Assembly: GCA_027625915.1 (NCBI GenBank)
Contig: JANTQA010000070.1
Span: forward strand, 8,871,001 to 8,935,000
Direction: 5' to 3'
From: Anaeramoeba flamelloides
Taxonomy: Eukaryota; Metamonada; Anaeramoebidae
Length of the DNA: 64,000 nucleotides
A program made the translations under genes and the position numbers. Under the pieces are notes generated by a model. It searched no databases. It was not told the DNA's origin and was given only the letters and a program-made list of their open reading frames with translations. Below, piece by piece: positions 31,871 to 42,186 of this stretch (the stretch's first letter is position 1; every line of letters starts with the position of its first letter).

Positions 31871-33369
31871 TAGTAAAATACTTCTTATTTTACCCAAATA
31901 GAATTCAAAAAAAGAAGATCAGAAAATTTCCAAACTTTGCCTTATTACTAAAGGATTTCCCAAAATCTTTCCACAGCGACTACAATACTATCCTAAACTT
32001 TTTTTGTGAAACAATCACTTTATTATAAGTAGTTGTTTGGAATTATATAGTTGAATTTTTACAAATAAAATGCTTGAGATAAAAAATATTATTAGATTAT
32101 CCATCGTTATTTCAGACCAAACTAGTAACACAACAAGGAGATTGATTCCAAATCAAAACAATAAAGGCAGTTATACTCTTTTAACTTAATTTTTGACACA
32201 TCTAAAAAACATAAGTTAATACAGGAAATTCGAACTCGCTTAAAAACTATTTAAAGGGGATTCAAAAAAATCTGTAATTTGTACTTTTCTACGACTAATT
32301 TCGTTGAAGTTTGTACATTTTAAGCTGAGCTAACTGTTTTGAAACTTGTAAACCAAAACGCCCTTCATTACTCTATTTATGAAAAGAAAGCGAACCCAAA
32401 TAATTCAAAGTTAATTCGTTTTTCGGTTTTTTGATTTTTGAAACATATTTTGATCATATTTTTGGTTTTATTAAATTAAGTTTTGGATCTAGAAATGTAT
32501 TTTATTGAATGGGTGAAATTAAACAAAGAGCAAACCAAAAAAGTAAACTTGAAAATGTGTTTATTTGAAATTAATCTTTTCTTTACGAAGACATAAAACA
32601 AAAGACTAACTTTCCAAATAAATTTGTTGAAATCAAGAATGAAAAAAAATCGAGAAAAGTCTATTATCCAAGATTAGTTTTCTTTATCTTCTTAATTTTT
32701 GTGTATACAAACTATTTTTTTCCTTGATTTTCTCGACCCATTACTATTTATTATTATTTTAAAAAACTGATTGTATTAATTCTTTTTTAAAATATTGTTA
32801 TCAAACAATAAGACAAAAAAATATCATGATTCAAAAACTAAAATATAAAGGAGTTGAATTCTCTAAATGAAACAAGTTATACAACATTCAACTCAAAATA
32901 ATTGAAAATTTTAGTAAAAATTTCAATTATATTCAGAATTTGTGTAGTTCTCATTTTAATAGAAAATAAATAATTATAAAATAAAACAAATTCATCCAAT
33001 AAATACTTATTTATGAAGAGGAATTTAATAAAATATACTATTTTCTTTGAACAAATCTGGATTTTGATGAATTTTAATCAAAATAGAGGATTTTTTGATT
33101 CATTTTGGAAATTCTTTGTAAATATAAAGTAATTTGTTTTTCAAAAATTTTAAAAATAAAATTATTCTCATAAAGAATTACAAATAAAACAAAATAAAGA
33201 ATAAGTAATTGTGTAAAATGTTATGGATAAGATTAAGTAATAAATGATTTTTATTTATTTTTTTTGATGAATTTTTTCATTTTTTTTATTGCTTTATGTT
33301 TTTTTGTTGGTATGAAAATATATTTATTAGAATATATTCCACTTTCTGTATTTATTGAAATAACAATGT
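31871..33369. other. intergenic with a MITE relic
   Basis: At about 32299-32337 the string 'tttcgttgaagtttgtac' followed by 'taactg' is the worn right end of a palindromic MITE; its left half is not recognisable. The rest is AT-rich without supported genes. Confidence 0.5.
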
Positions 33370-34470
33370 TAAGCTCATTCCTAAAATTTGGACACATCAA
33401 AAATCAAACATAAGCAAAAGAAAACTCAATTTATTATATGATTTCCAAACTTAATATAAAACCTCATTTAAGTAACTCCCAGTATTAATGTTTTAATAAG
33501 TAATCATTTTTATCCAAATAAAAAAATACAATATAAAACCAAAAAATAAAAATTGGTATGTCCTAAAATAATGAAAAGAGTGGATCAAAAAAATATATTC
33601 ATAAATTTGTTGAAATTTCACAGATAATTATTGATCGATCAAATGATTAGATACCATCAACTCATTGTATGTGCTTTTTCTATTCAACAAACGTAGCACT
33701 AATCTTCTAATCAACCATCGGAAAAATTTTAGATCTAAGGAAACAGATTACTTAACTGGGAAAAGGGAAATGAATACAAAACAAAAATGGCAACATATGA
33801 AACAAGTTGTAGAATCAAAATTCTTCCTAAACTCCATTCCACAAAACGGGTTCCGGTTAAAATGAAAAAGTCACTTATTGTAAAGAATCAACCAAACTTA
33901 GATTTTTTAGAAATACTGGAAATAATAAACTTCGTATTAGAGTCGATCATCAAAAAAGAAAAGCCAGAACAAACATTCATTTCCAATTAAAAAAAATGTT
34001 AAAAATTTTTGGGCCCCTTTCATTGGAACGTCTCATATAAATTCTCAATTTCTTTCTGAAATTAAAATTTTTGACAATCAGATTTTTTTTCTTGTAAATG
34101 TATTCATTTTAAAAGAACATACAAACCCTAACTTTTATTATTATAAATATGGAGTTTCAAGTATCTCTTTTTTCAAATTAACTTTTCAAAAAAAGAAAAG
34201 AAAAAAGAAAAAAAAGTTAAAATAAAGACAAAAAACAAAAAAAAAAAAGGGGGCAAAAATCAAAAATAAAAATAAAAAAAATCGAAAAAATGATTAATAT
34301 TTAAAATTTAAAATTTTATTTTGAGTAGAATAACGAATTAAACTCATAGAATGTCTTCCATTTCTTCAATAAAACTGGGCCCTTTGTCTGAAAAGGGGTT
34401 TAAATTGAATTTAAAGTGAAGTATTTTTATTCTTTCAACTATTTAATTGTGTCCAAATTTTTAGAATATA
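33370..34470 (-). mobile_element. 1.1-kb TIR element ('ccaaatttttgg' family), longest copy
   Basis: The left edge 'cctaaaatttggacacatc' (about 33380) and the right edge 'gtgtccaaatttttagaa' (about 34450) are inverted. The first 290 bp are the reverse complement of 53960-54240 with moderate divergence. The interior (33665-33990) is richer in G+C and contains two short overlapping plus-strand frames (KRSTNLLINHRKNF, NQPNLDFLEILEIINFVLES). They may be decayed element coding sequence, but I cannot assign a transposase family. Confidence 0.55.
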
Positions 34471-34712
34471 ATTTATTTGGTTAAAGAAATGATTCGAAGA
34501 ATTCAGTTTCACATAATTGATGATACTCGATATTTGAAAAATGAACTTACACCCTTAAAGAAAAAATTTTGTTTTAAAATGAAGTATGTTCAACACTTTG
34601 GAAATTTTAAAAAAGAAACGAGTATTTTTTTTTAATTAGATTTTTTTATGAATTGGCAATGAGTAAAACTTTCTTTTTTAACTCGAAATTTTTGTAAAAT
34701 ATTCAATCAGAA

Positions 34713-34815
34713 CTTTTTTTTGGTTATTTGAATTTTTTTCAATCAAAAGAAGGGCGATTTCACAATACCCTATTTAGTTTTAACACCACTCATTGAGTAT
34801 GAAGCAAATCCTCTT
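34713..34815 (+). repeat. dispersed about 120-bp repeat, copy 2
   Basis: Shares 'ggttatttgaattttttt', 'agaagggcgatttcacaata' and 'gagtatgaagcaaat' with the copies at 19228-19355 and 40755-40868. Confidence 0.55.
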
Positions 34816-35101
34816 AAAAATGAACAAAAATAAATAAAAAAAAACAAACAAAAAAACAAAAAAAAAACAAACAAACAATCAAAAGCCTCGTTTATTCAAA
34901 AGCCCTGTTTCTAATAAAACCCAGCAAAATTTAAGCAGAAGAGCCAATGTAAATACTTTTCTCTTTAAAGCAATTACAAAAATCGTCAACGAAGCCACTA
35001 AAAAAAATGATCATTTTTAAAATCATTTTCATTTTAATTCAACCTACAAGCTATACTAAACATTTGAAAGAAATTTTGTTCAATGGCTTTTTAGATCCAA
35101 A
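34816..35101. other. intergenic, A-rich
   Basis: Begins with alternating 'aaaaaacaaac' runs (34830-34880). No gene was seen. Confidence 0.4.
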
Positions 35102-35640
35102 CCATTGTGAAAAAAATTTGGGCATTAAAAAAAATTGGGTCAGTCAAAAATTTGTTTTTGTTTTTTAAATAGTATATATTAGCAAAATGGTTTTTGATCA
35201 AAGTAAAATTTTATGAACAAATCTTACATTTAATAAAAACCAAAGTCATTATCAATAATAATTTTCAAATGCAATATTAAATTGTTGCATTTTAACCTTT
35301 TGGAATTACTGTGGAACTCTAAAAAACAAAAATTTATTTTTTATTGTAAACTTTACTAAAAATGTTAATTTTTTTTTAATTAGAAAACATTACAAGATCA
35401 AGTTAATTATTGTTTGGGAAGACCAAAAATTAATAACAGTTTTAAATTAAGGTTTGTCTATGAGGATTTTTAGAATTTAAATGGTTTCTGAAATTTTGAT
35501 ATTTTGGTATTTTGAAGTTTTGATTGTAAACATTAGTGGAAAACAACCTCTTTCGAAAAAATATCTTTTTTGGAAGAATTTATGATTCAATTTGGTTTAA
35601 AAGGATATTTAAGATTAACCGTGATAAATTTGCGTTTATT

Positions 35641-37125
35641 TTTTTTTTTTTTATTGAGGAGGAAGTGTAGATTACACTCTAAGTGCCCTTTTACTTAAAT
35701 TCCCTTTCAGAAATTTAAGCGTAAAATCATAGATTTCACGATTATTAATTAACGAAAATAATTTTAAGCTATCATAATTTAAAATTATTTCATTAAAATT
35801 TAATTCTTTTAACTTTTTCAGAAAAATTAATCTATCTTTTTTATAGGAAGGACATACCCATAAAAAGTGATCAATATTTTCTATTATTTCCTTATGTTCA
35901 TATTTTAAACATAAAGGACAAAATTTATTTGAATTTTTATTTATTACATAATAATATCTATTTAAGCAGTTGGTAAATGTTCTGAATTTTAGAATTGTTG
36001 AACTTGATGGATAACTTAAATATCTTTGATTAATAAATAAATTTTTTTTGGTTTTTAATTATTGCGAAATATTTTTGTACCTTCCAACTGGTAGAATTCA
36101 ACAACTCATTATAATTATAATTATAAATTTCCTTTTTAAGAAGGTTTAAACTCTCCGACTTCCAGTTAATTTTATTGTTTATTCTATGATTAAATTTTAT
36201 TAATTTTTCCAGATAGGGTAGAGATAATTCTTTTTTAATTTATTTTTGAATTTGAATTTCTTTTTTATTGATTGATATTACCAAATTTTCGAATTTAAAT
36301 TCTGTTTTATAAATAAGAATTGGTGTGTTTCTGTTTATTTTGCAGATTTCAGTAATACATGTATTAATCCAAGAGTTTAAATAGTTTAGGGTTGCTATTT
36401 TATAATTATATATTTCTAATCCATATGTTAATTGACTTAATATAAAAGATTTAAATAATCTTATTTTTAAATTATTTGTTAATAAATTATTATTGAATAA
36501 TTGTTTAGAACTATTATAAGTTTCCTTTTGCCTTTTTTAGGTTATAGACTAAATGTGAAATTTTTTCCAAATAAATTCCCAAATATTTAATTTTTGATAA
36601 ATCTTTAGTAATTTCTGTTTTGTCTTCATTAGGTTTTAATCCAAATTGGACAATTACTTGATATATAGCATTTAATTTTTCATTTATTTGATTCATATTC
36701 CCTTTTATGATTAAAATTAAATCATCTGCAAACATTTGACAATGATTTGTTAATGGTATTATTTTTAATAATAGAAAATGTGAAATAAGAGCAAATATAA
36801 TCGGTGATAAGGGATCCCCCTTGGAATATACCGAGTCCTTTTCCTTGATAATATTTTACTAAAAATTTTTGAATAATTGTATTTAAAATAAACTTTTTTA
36901 TTGTTTTCCTAATTATTTTAAAACTGATTGAGTCAAAGCATTTTGCTATATCAATCATTATAATATGAGTTTTATCATTTTTATTTTCATTATTTGTTTT
37001 TATCTGATTGTAAATATTTAAAAAGTTTAATACCGCAACACGAGTATCAAATTTTTTTCGAAAGCCAAACTGCGCTTTATGAATAAATTCCCAACAAGGC
37101 TCAATAAGTTTATATAGCATTTTAA
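35641..37125 (-). mobile_element. LINE copy 3, 5'-truncated, flanked by an 18-bp target-site duplication
   Basis: A non-LTR retrotransposon lies on the minus strand. The sequence 'gataaatttgcgtttatt' occurs at 35623-35640, next to the poly(A) end, and again at 37126-37143, next to the truncated 5' end: a perfect target-site duplication. Coding remnants run from the reverse-transcriptase fingers (37120) to a C-terminal Cys/His finger (CPLCLKYEHKE, IDHFLWVCPSY) near 35850-35970. It sits in the loop of the foldback 35102-37468 and is the best preserved of four copies. Confidence 0.92.
36514..37120 (-). pseudogene. LINE reverse transcriptase fragment
   Basis: Two overlapping frames (36722-37120 and 36514-36735) carry the reverse-transcriptase motifs in order: HKAQFGFRKKFDT, motif A in MIDIAKCFDS, a degraded motif B in IFQGGSLITD (usually PQGSPLSP), the catalytic FADD in MFADDLILI, motif D-like GLKPNEDKTE, and KIKYLGIYLEK. 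The two frames meet just before the FADD box, so at least one frameshift separates motifs B and C. The upstream endonuclease domain is absent because of 5' truncation. Confidence 0.88.
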
Positions 37126-37468
37126 GATAAATTTGCGTTTATTAACAATGATAAATATCTTATTGAATTAATAGATTTTAATATTTCCTATTAAATAGTT
37201 CTCTTATTTTTAGTAAAGTTTACAATAAAAAATAAATTTTTGTTTTTTAGAGTTCCACAGTAATTCCAAAAGGTTAAAATGCAACAATTTAATATTGCAT
37301 TTGAAAATTATTATTGATAATGACTTTGGTTTTTATTAAAGGTAAGATTTGTTCATAAAATTTTACTTTGATCAAAAATCATTTTGCTAATATATACTAT
37401 TTAAAAAACAAAAACAAATTTTTGACTGAACCAATTTTTTTTAATTCCCCAAATTTTTTTCACAATGG

Positions 37469-37882
37469 AAATAGAAGTTTTTTTATTATTTTTCCGACAA
37501 ACAAATTCGGAAAAATAACTAAAAAATGAAATTCTAAATTTTCCTATTTCTAACCATTTCCTCAAATAAAAAACAACTTCAACTATCATAATCTTCAAAA
37601 AGTATTCTTTTCTCTTCTTGAATTGAGATTGAATTTCCTGAGTTAAGAATAAAGGTTGAAACCAAAAAAGTCAAAAAATCAGAACGAGTTTTGAAAACTT
37701 TCTTCAAAAAAAAAAAAGTATATTTCTATGTTTGGTCATCATTTGAATTAATAACCAACACACACTCATGCCGTTTTGTTCGAAAGTAGACGTTATACAC
37801 CAAAACTATTCCAAGGGAACAAAAAAAAAAATGGTGCAGCGTTCCCATTTTTTTTAACTTTTTATTCTCAATCTTCTCCCAA
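37469..37882 (+). promoter_or_regulatory. 5' flank of the Ran-like gene
   Basis: About 400 bp separate the foldback arm from the first ATG. The last 60 bp are T- and C-rich ('ttctcaatcttctccc'), plausible leader sequence. No specific motif is claimed. The minus-strand open frames here are unconvincing. Confidence 0.3.
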
Positions 37883-38985
37883 ATGAGCTTTGCTGATGTA
37901 AGTATCTTACCTTTTATTTCCAAAAATTTTCCAGTAATAATTCATAATCTTTTGATTCTTTGTAAATAGCAAACCGATAATACCCCAAAATATAAAATTA
38001 TTGTTGTTGGTGGCAAAGGTGTTGGAAAAACAAAGTTCGTAAAAGCCTTTTCAAGTGAAGAAGGATCAACCGTACAGGATGGTAACATTCTTTTTCTTAT
38101 TACAGCTTTTTGTTTGAAAGAAATGCTTTCTTTTTGTTTGAAAGAAATGCTTTCTTTTTGTTTTTTGTTTGAAATTCTTTAGAGCAAATACCCGTGCTTT
38201 ATTCCAGTTTTCATTTCTTTTGGTTTGTGCTCTTTTTCTCAGAAAGTACACAAAACATCAAGACTAAAAAAAAAAAAAAAATAATCAAGTGTTTAATCCA
38301 TAATATAACAAATTTTTCTTTTGATCTAATTTCTATCCAATACTCGCAAATAGAAACACTTAAAGCTGAAGTAACTTCGGTAATTTGTAAAACATCATTT
38401 GGTCCTATTTGTTTTGAAATTTATGATCCACAAGAGGTAAGCATTACAAAATTTCTTTGATCTTTGTTTGTCACCTAAAAGACACCAAAAAAAAACAAAA
38501 AAAAACAAAAAAAAAACCAAACCTAAAACAAAATATCCTCTTTTTTTACAATTTTAACTCTACAGGAGCAACCAAACGACAATTTTTTTCTCAAGGCAGA
38601 TGCTGCCATTCTTATGTTTGACGTAACATCAAGGGTTTCATATAAACAGATACCCATGTATTACCGATACGTTATTAGTGTCTGTGATTCCATTCCCGTG
38701 ATTTTAGTTGGTAACAAAGTGGATATAAAAGATCGCAAGGTTCATCCAAAAAACATTATGTTTCATAGGAAGAAAAATCTTCATTACTTCGATATTTCTG
38801 CTGTTAGCAATTACAATGTATCAAAACCATTTCTCCAGATTTTAAAACGATTAACTCAAAATCCTAATTTAGTGTTTGAGACTCCCTCTGAGTTGACTAA
38901 CAATGTTACATTTCAGACATATGAACAACAATTTTCTGAATTGAATAAAATACAACTATCAGACTCTGAGGAAAACGACTTTTAA
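37883..38985 (+). CDS. divergent Ran-like small GTPase, four exons
   Basis: Exons by GT-AG rules are 37883-37897, 37970-38081, 38354-38436 and 38566-38985, giving 209 residues (Ran is about 216). The P-loop is GGKGVGKT (19-26), the switch I Thr is T44 in ETLKAEV (Ran TLGVEV), and the Mg-binding Asp of G3 is D67. G4 is NKVD (120-123) and G5 is DISAVSNYN (Ran DISAKSNYN). Strings such as MFDVTSRVSYK and FHRKKNLHYFDIS are almost diagnostic of Ran, the nuclear-transport GTPase, and the acidic end SDSEENDF echoes Ran's DEDDDL tail. The oddity is switch II: DTAGQEKFGGLRDGYY of Ran is replaced by DPQEEQPNDNFF, about four residues shorter, and it falls on an exon junction. GTP hydrolysis and effector contacts are probably altered. 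It is likely a paralogue, not the housekeeping Ran. Confidence 0.88.
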
Positions 38986-39296
38986 ACTGTTGTTAATTCC
39001 GTTTCAGTTATTGCCCTTGACTAACGATCCTGGACACATTTAATTTTTCATGAATTTGCTTCACTCTAGCTTAGAACAAACGAAGAAGAATAAAATTTTC
39101 AGATGTTTTCACTTTTTTTATTGAATTTTATTTTTCTTTTCTTTTCTTTTCTAAAATCATGTTGGTAACAATTTTTTGAGTTCAGGACTATTCAAATTTT
39201 ATTCTCGGCAAGAAATGAAATACAATGTAATAAATAGAAAAAACGGTTGAAAAGATTCTTTATTAAAGGAAAGTCAAAAAAAAAACAATTTTTTTT
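38986..39296. other. 3' flank of the Ran-like gene
   Basis: Short intergenic stretch with 'gaataaaattttc' about 100 bp after the stop, a possible polyadenylation region. Nothing else was seen. Confidence 0.35.
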
Positions 39297-40490
39297 ATTA
39301 TTATTGAAGAAGTGGAAATTACACTCGAGTTGCCCTTAGACTTAAATTACCTTTCAGAAATTTCAGCCAAAATCATAGATTTCAGAATTATTAATGAATG
39401 ACAATAATTTCAAACTATCACAGTTTGAAGTTTTTTCTTTAAGATTTATTTCTTTTAATTTATTTTTGATAAATTAATCTATTATTTTTCAGAGGAAGGA
39501 AAGTTACCCATAAAAAATGATCTAATATTTTCTATAATTTCCTTCTGTTTAATATTTTAAACTTAAAGTACAAAATTTATTTGAATTTTTATTGATTACA
39601 TAGTAATATCTATTTAGGCAGTTCGTAAACTTTGTGAATTTTAGAATTGTTAAGAATTAAGGATAACTCAAATATTTTTGAGTTTTAAATAAAAAATTTT
39701 GATATTTTTAATTATGATGTAATATTTTAGTTGAGTCCCGTCAAGTGTAGTCAAGTACCGTAGAGTGCCTAGCCTTTTTTATAATTTTTTTCTTTTATTT
39801 GTTAAGTATTCTAATTTTTTTTTGATTATTTCTATTTTATTTGTGAAGTATTATAGGTTTTTTTGAGTTTTTTTTTTACCTTAGAAATAAACAGAAAACT
39901 TTAATAAATTTTCAGTTTATTTCTAAAGTAAAAAAACACTAACAAAATTCTATTGATTTACTAAATAAATAGAAAACTCAAAAAAAAACAAACGAAAAAA
40001 TATTGATTTTCTGAATAAACAGAAAACTCAAGAAAAACTAATAGCACTTTTCCAGGATTTAATATAACACCGAACATTTAAGAAATTTTCTTTTAATTTC
40101 TTAGGTTTTCTTTTTATTTCTTAAATTTTCTTTTTATTTCTTGAATTAAAAAGAAACCCAAAGACACCCCCAACATATAGAATTCAGCAAATCATTATAT
40201 GTATATTATATATTTCTTTTTTTAGTTCGATAAAATCTTTTAAATTCCAATTGATTTTTTTATTTATTTGTTAAATTAATTTTATGGATTTTTCTAAATT
40301 AGCAGAGATAAATTTCAAAATTTATTTTTGAATTTGAATTACATTTCAATTTATTTACTGACATTATCACATTTTCAATTTGAAATTTTGTTTTGTAAAT
40401 AAGAATTGATACATTTTTGTTTATATTGCATATTCTAGTAATACATGAATTAATACAAGAAATTAAATAATTGTTAGTTTTTAATTAACA
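39297..40490 (-). mobile_element. LINE copy 4, truncated and diverged
   Basis: The 3' tail on the minus strand (the complement of 'attgaagaagtggaaattac') and the following 350 bp match copies 1 and 3, as does 40170-40490. In between lies the multi-hairpin repeat, inserted at the same internal LINE position as in copy 1. Divergence and many stops show an old copy. No target duplication was identified. It is 5'-truncated within the segment after the FADD region. Confidence 0.75.
39734..40168. repeat. multi-hairpin repeat, copy iii, inside LINE copy 4
   Basis: Begins 'cccgtcaagtgtagtcaagt' then 'gtagagtgcctagcc'. It continues with palindromes made of 'gaaataaacagaaaactt' and its complement, 'ctattgatttactaaat' and 'gagttttt' modules, then 'tttctttttatttct' repeats. 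The left edge is the inverse of the right edge of copy ii ('gctaggcacttt', 'gtacttgacggg'). Confidence 0.65.
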
Positions 40491-40754
40491 TAATGTACGA
40501 GTAAGATTTCAGAATTGCGATTAAGAAAGATGGGTCAATATTATTAATTATCACTGTTCATATTTCTAACCTATAAGATCTCCAAATTTATACTTATCAT
40601 CATAGTTTTATGACAGTATATTCTAGTTTATCTAAATAAAAAAATGAAAAAAAAAAAAAAAAAAAAAACACCACAAATATATAAATAAGTCCATAGAATA
40701 AAAATATCAATTAAAAAATCTACTAAATTATTTTTTATTGAGTTTACGGCTCAA

Positions 40755-40868
40755 GCCATTTATCAAGGATCTGTCCATACTCAAGGATCCACTTGAAACC
40801 AAAAAGGGTATTGTGAAATTGAGCCTCTTTTGAATAACAAAATTGAAATAATAACCAAAAAAAAAAAA
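40755..40868 (-). repeat. dispersed about 120-bp repeat, copy 3
   Basis: The reverse complement contains 'caatttcacaataccctttt' and 'gagtatggacagat', matching 19228-19355 and 34713-34815. It ends near 'ggcttgagccgtaaac'. Confidence 0.55.
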
Positions 40869-41992
40869 AAATTCATATAAGATCTATATTGAAAAAAAAT
40901 CAAATTTTTATAAAAGTAAATAAATCTGAAATTAATCAATTAGCCAAAAAAAGCATTCATTTATAATATCATTACTAAAAAACCCAATAAAAAAAATCAA
41001 AGAAATTCCTAATTATAAAAAACTAAAATGTTATCAACAATTATTTGTTTAGTATTTATAAATTTCAAAAGGGTTAAATTACTTCAATTTAAAAAAAAAT
41101 GTTTTCTAAAAGTATACACTCAATTTGATTCGATTTAAACTAATTTTTTGTTATTTTATAACCCTCTAGATTTAAGAAAGTAAGAAATTTGTACAAATTT
41201 AGTGAAAAAAACTCATTTGAGTAATGAAAAAGAAACAAAAATCGTCGATTTCATCAATAGATTAGAAGGGGTCATAATTCAAGACTAAAGCAGTTGTTTT
41301 CAAAGTTATATATTCTTACCTTCAAATAGAAAATCAAGTTTTGGTCTTTGTTGATTTTTTCTAAAAATGTACCCCTTTTTGATTTTGATTTTTGGAGATC
41401 GAATGCACTTCACAAGTTGATTGGTTTTTAATTGATATTAAGTACTCATAAAAATTATAATGTTTTTTTTCTTCCAGTTCAGAAAATTATTTCTTACTGT
41501 AACGGCTTGACCCTAAAATTATTCTTTTTCTTCAGGAATTTACTTGTTGAAAAAATTAAAATACAGAAACAATTATCAAAAAGTTAAAAATTAAGATTGC
41601 CGACTAGACACTTGTCATCTTTAATTGAAGAAATTGAAAAAATTCGGAAAGTGATAGTAAAAATAAGTCATATTATTTTCCCATAGTTCACATAAATTCA
41701 ATATTCACAAAAAAATTTGATTTGTAAAATCGTAATAAAAGTTTATCTAATCAATTAAAAATTATCCTTATATTCAACAAAAAAAATCAAGAATTTTGAG
41801 AATAAAATCTGTATTTCAAGATAAATCATCAGAAGCCTTATTATCAATATCCACACTTCAAAATTGCAAAAGATCTTTCTTATGGGTGTATGTTCTAAAT
41901 CAATTCTCCAGATATATCAAAGGCGTCTTTCTTTAATTGTGGTGAATATGATCTTTTATCCAGCGGTTAGATTATTTTTTATACTTATAATA
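40869..41992. other. intergenic
   Basis: AT-rich DNA. 'taacggcttgaccctaaaa' near 41500 resembles edges of the 120-bp repeat and of the hairpin at 18592, so another decayed repeat may be present. No gene was seen. Confidence 0.4.
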
Positions 41993-42186
41993 CAATCAAT
42001 TCCACTTTTAAGACACAAACTTTCTACGAAATTTAAGGTACAAAAAATTTCTCAAATTAAAGCACAAAATTCAGATTCTAGTAAAATAAATTGTAAAAAA
42101 AAATTACAAATTTTAAACCTTAATTTGAGATTTTTTTGTGCCTTAAATTTCATTTAAAGTTTGTGCCTTCAAAGTGGAACTGACTG
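41993..42186. mobile_element. palindromic TA-site MITE, copy 5
   Basis: A 194-bp palindrome with left end CAATCAATTCCACTTTTAAG and right end the complement of CAGTCAGTTCCAC, flanked by TA (41991-41992 and 42187-42188). Its left arm is more worn than its right. Solo copy. Confidence 0.88.

Larger units (their letters stand above)
35102..37468. repeat. foldback element with about 262-bp near-identical arms, holding a LINE
   Basis: The left arm 35102-35363 starts CCATTGTGAAAAAAATTTGG; the right arm 37206-37468 is its reverse complement ending CAAATTTTTTTCACAATGG. Very few differences are visible along the arms (for example 'aatggtttttgatc' versus 'aatgatttttgatc'), so the element is young or kept similar by gene conversion. 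The loop is about 1.84 kb, of which about 1.5 kb is the LINE at 35641-37125 plus its target duplication. Before that insertion the element was about 0.86 kb. No own coding sequence was recognised. Confidence 0.9.
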
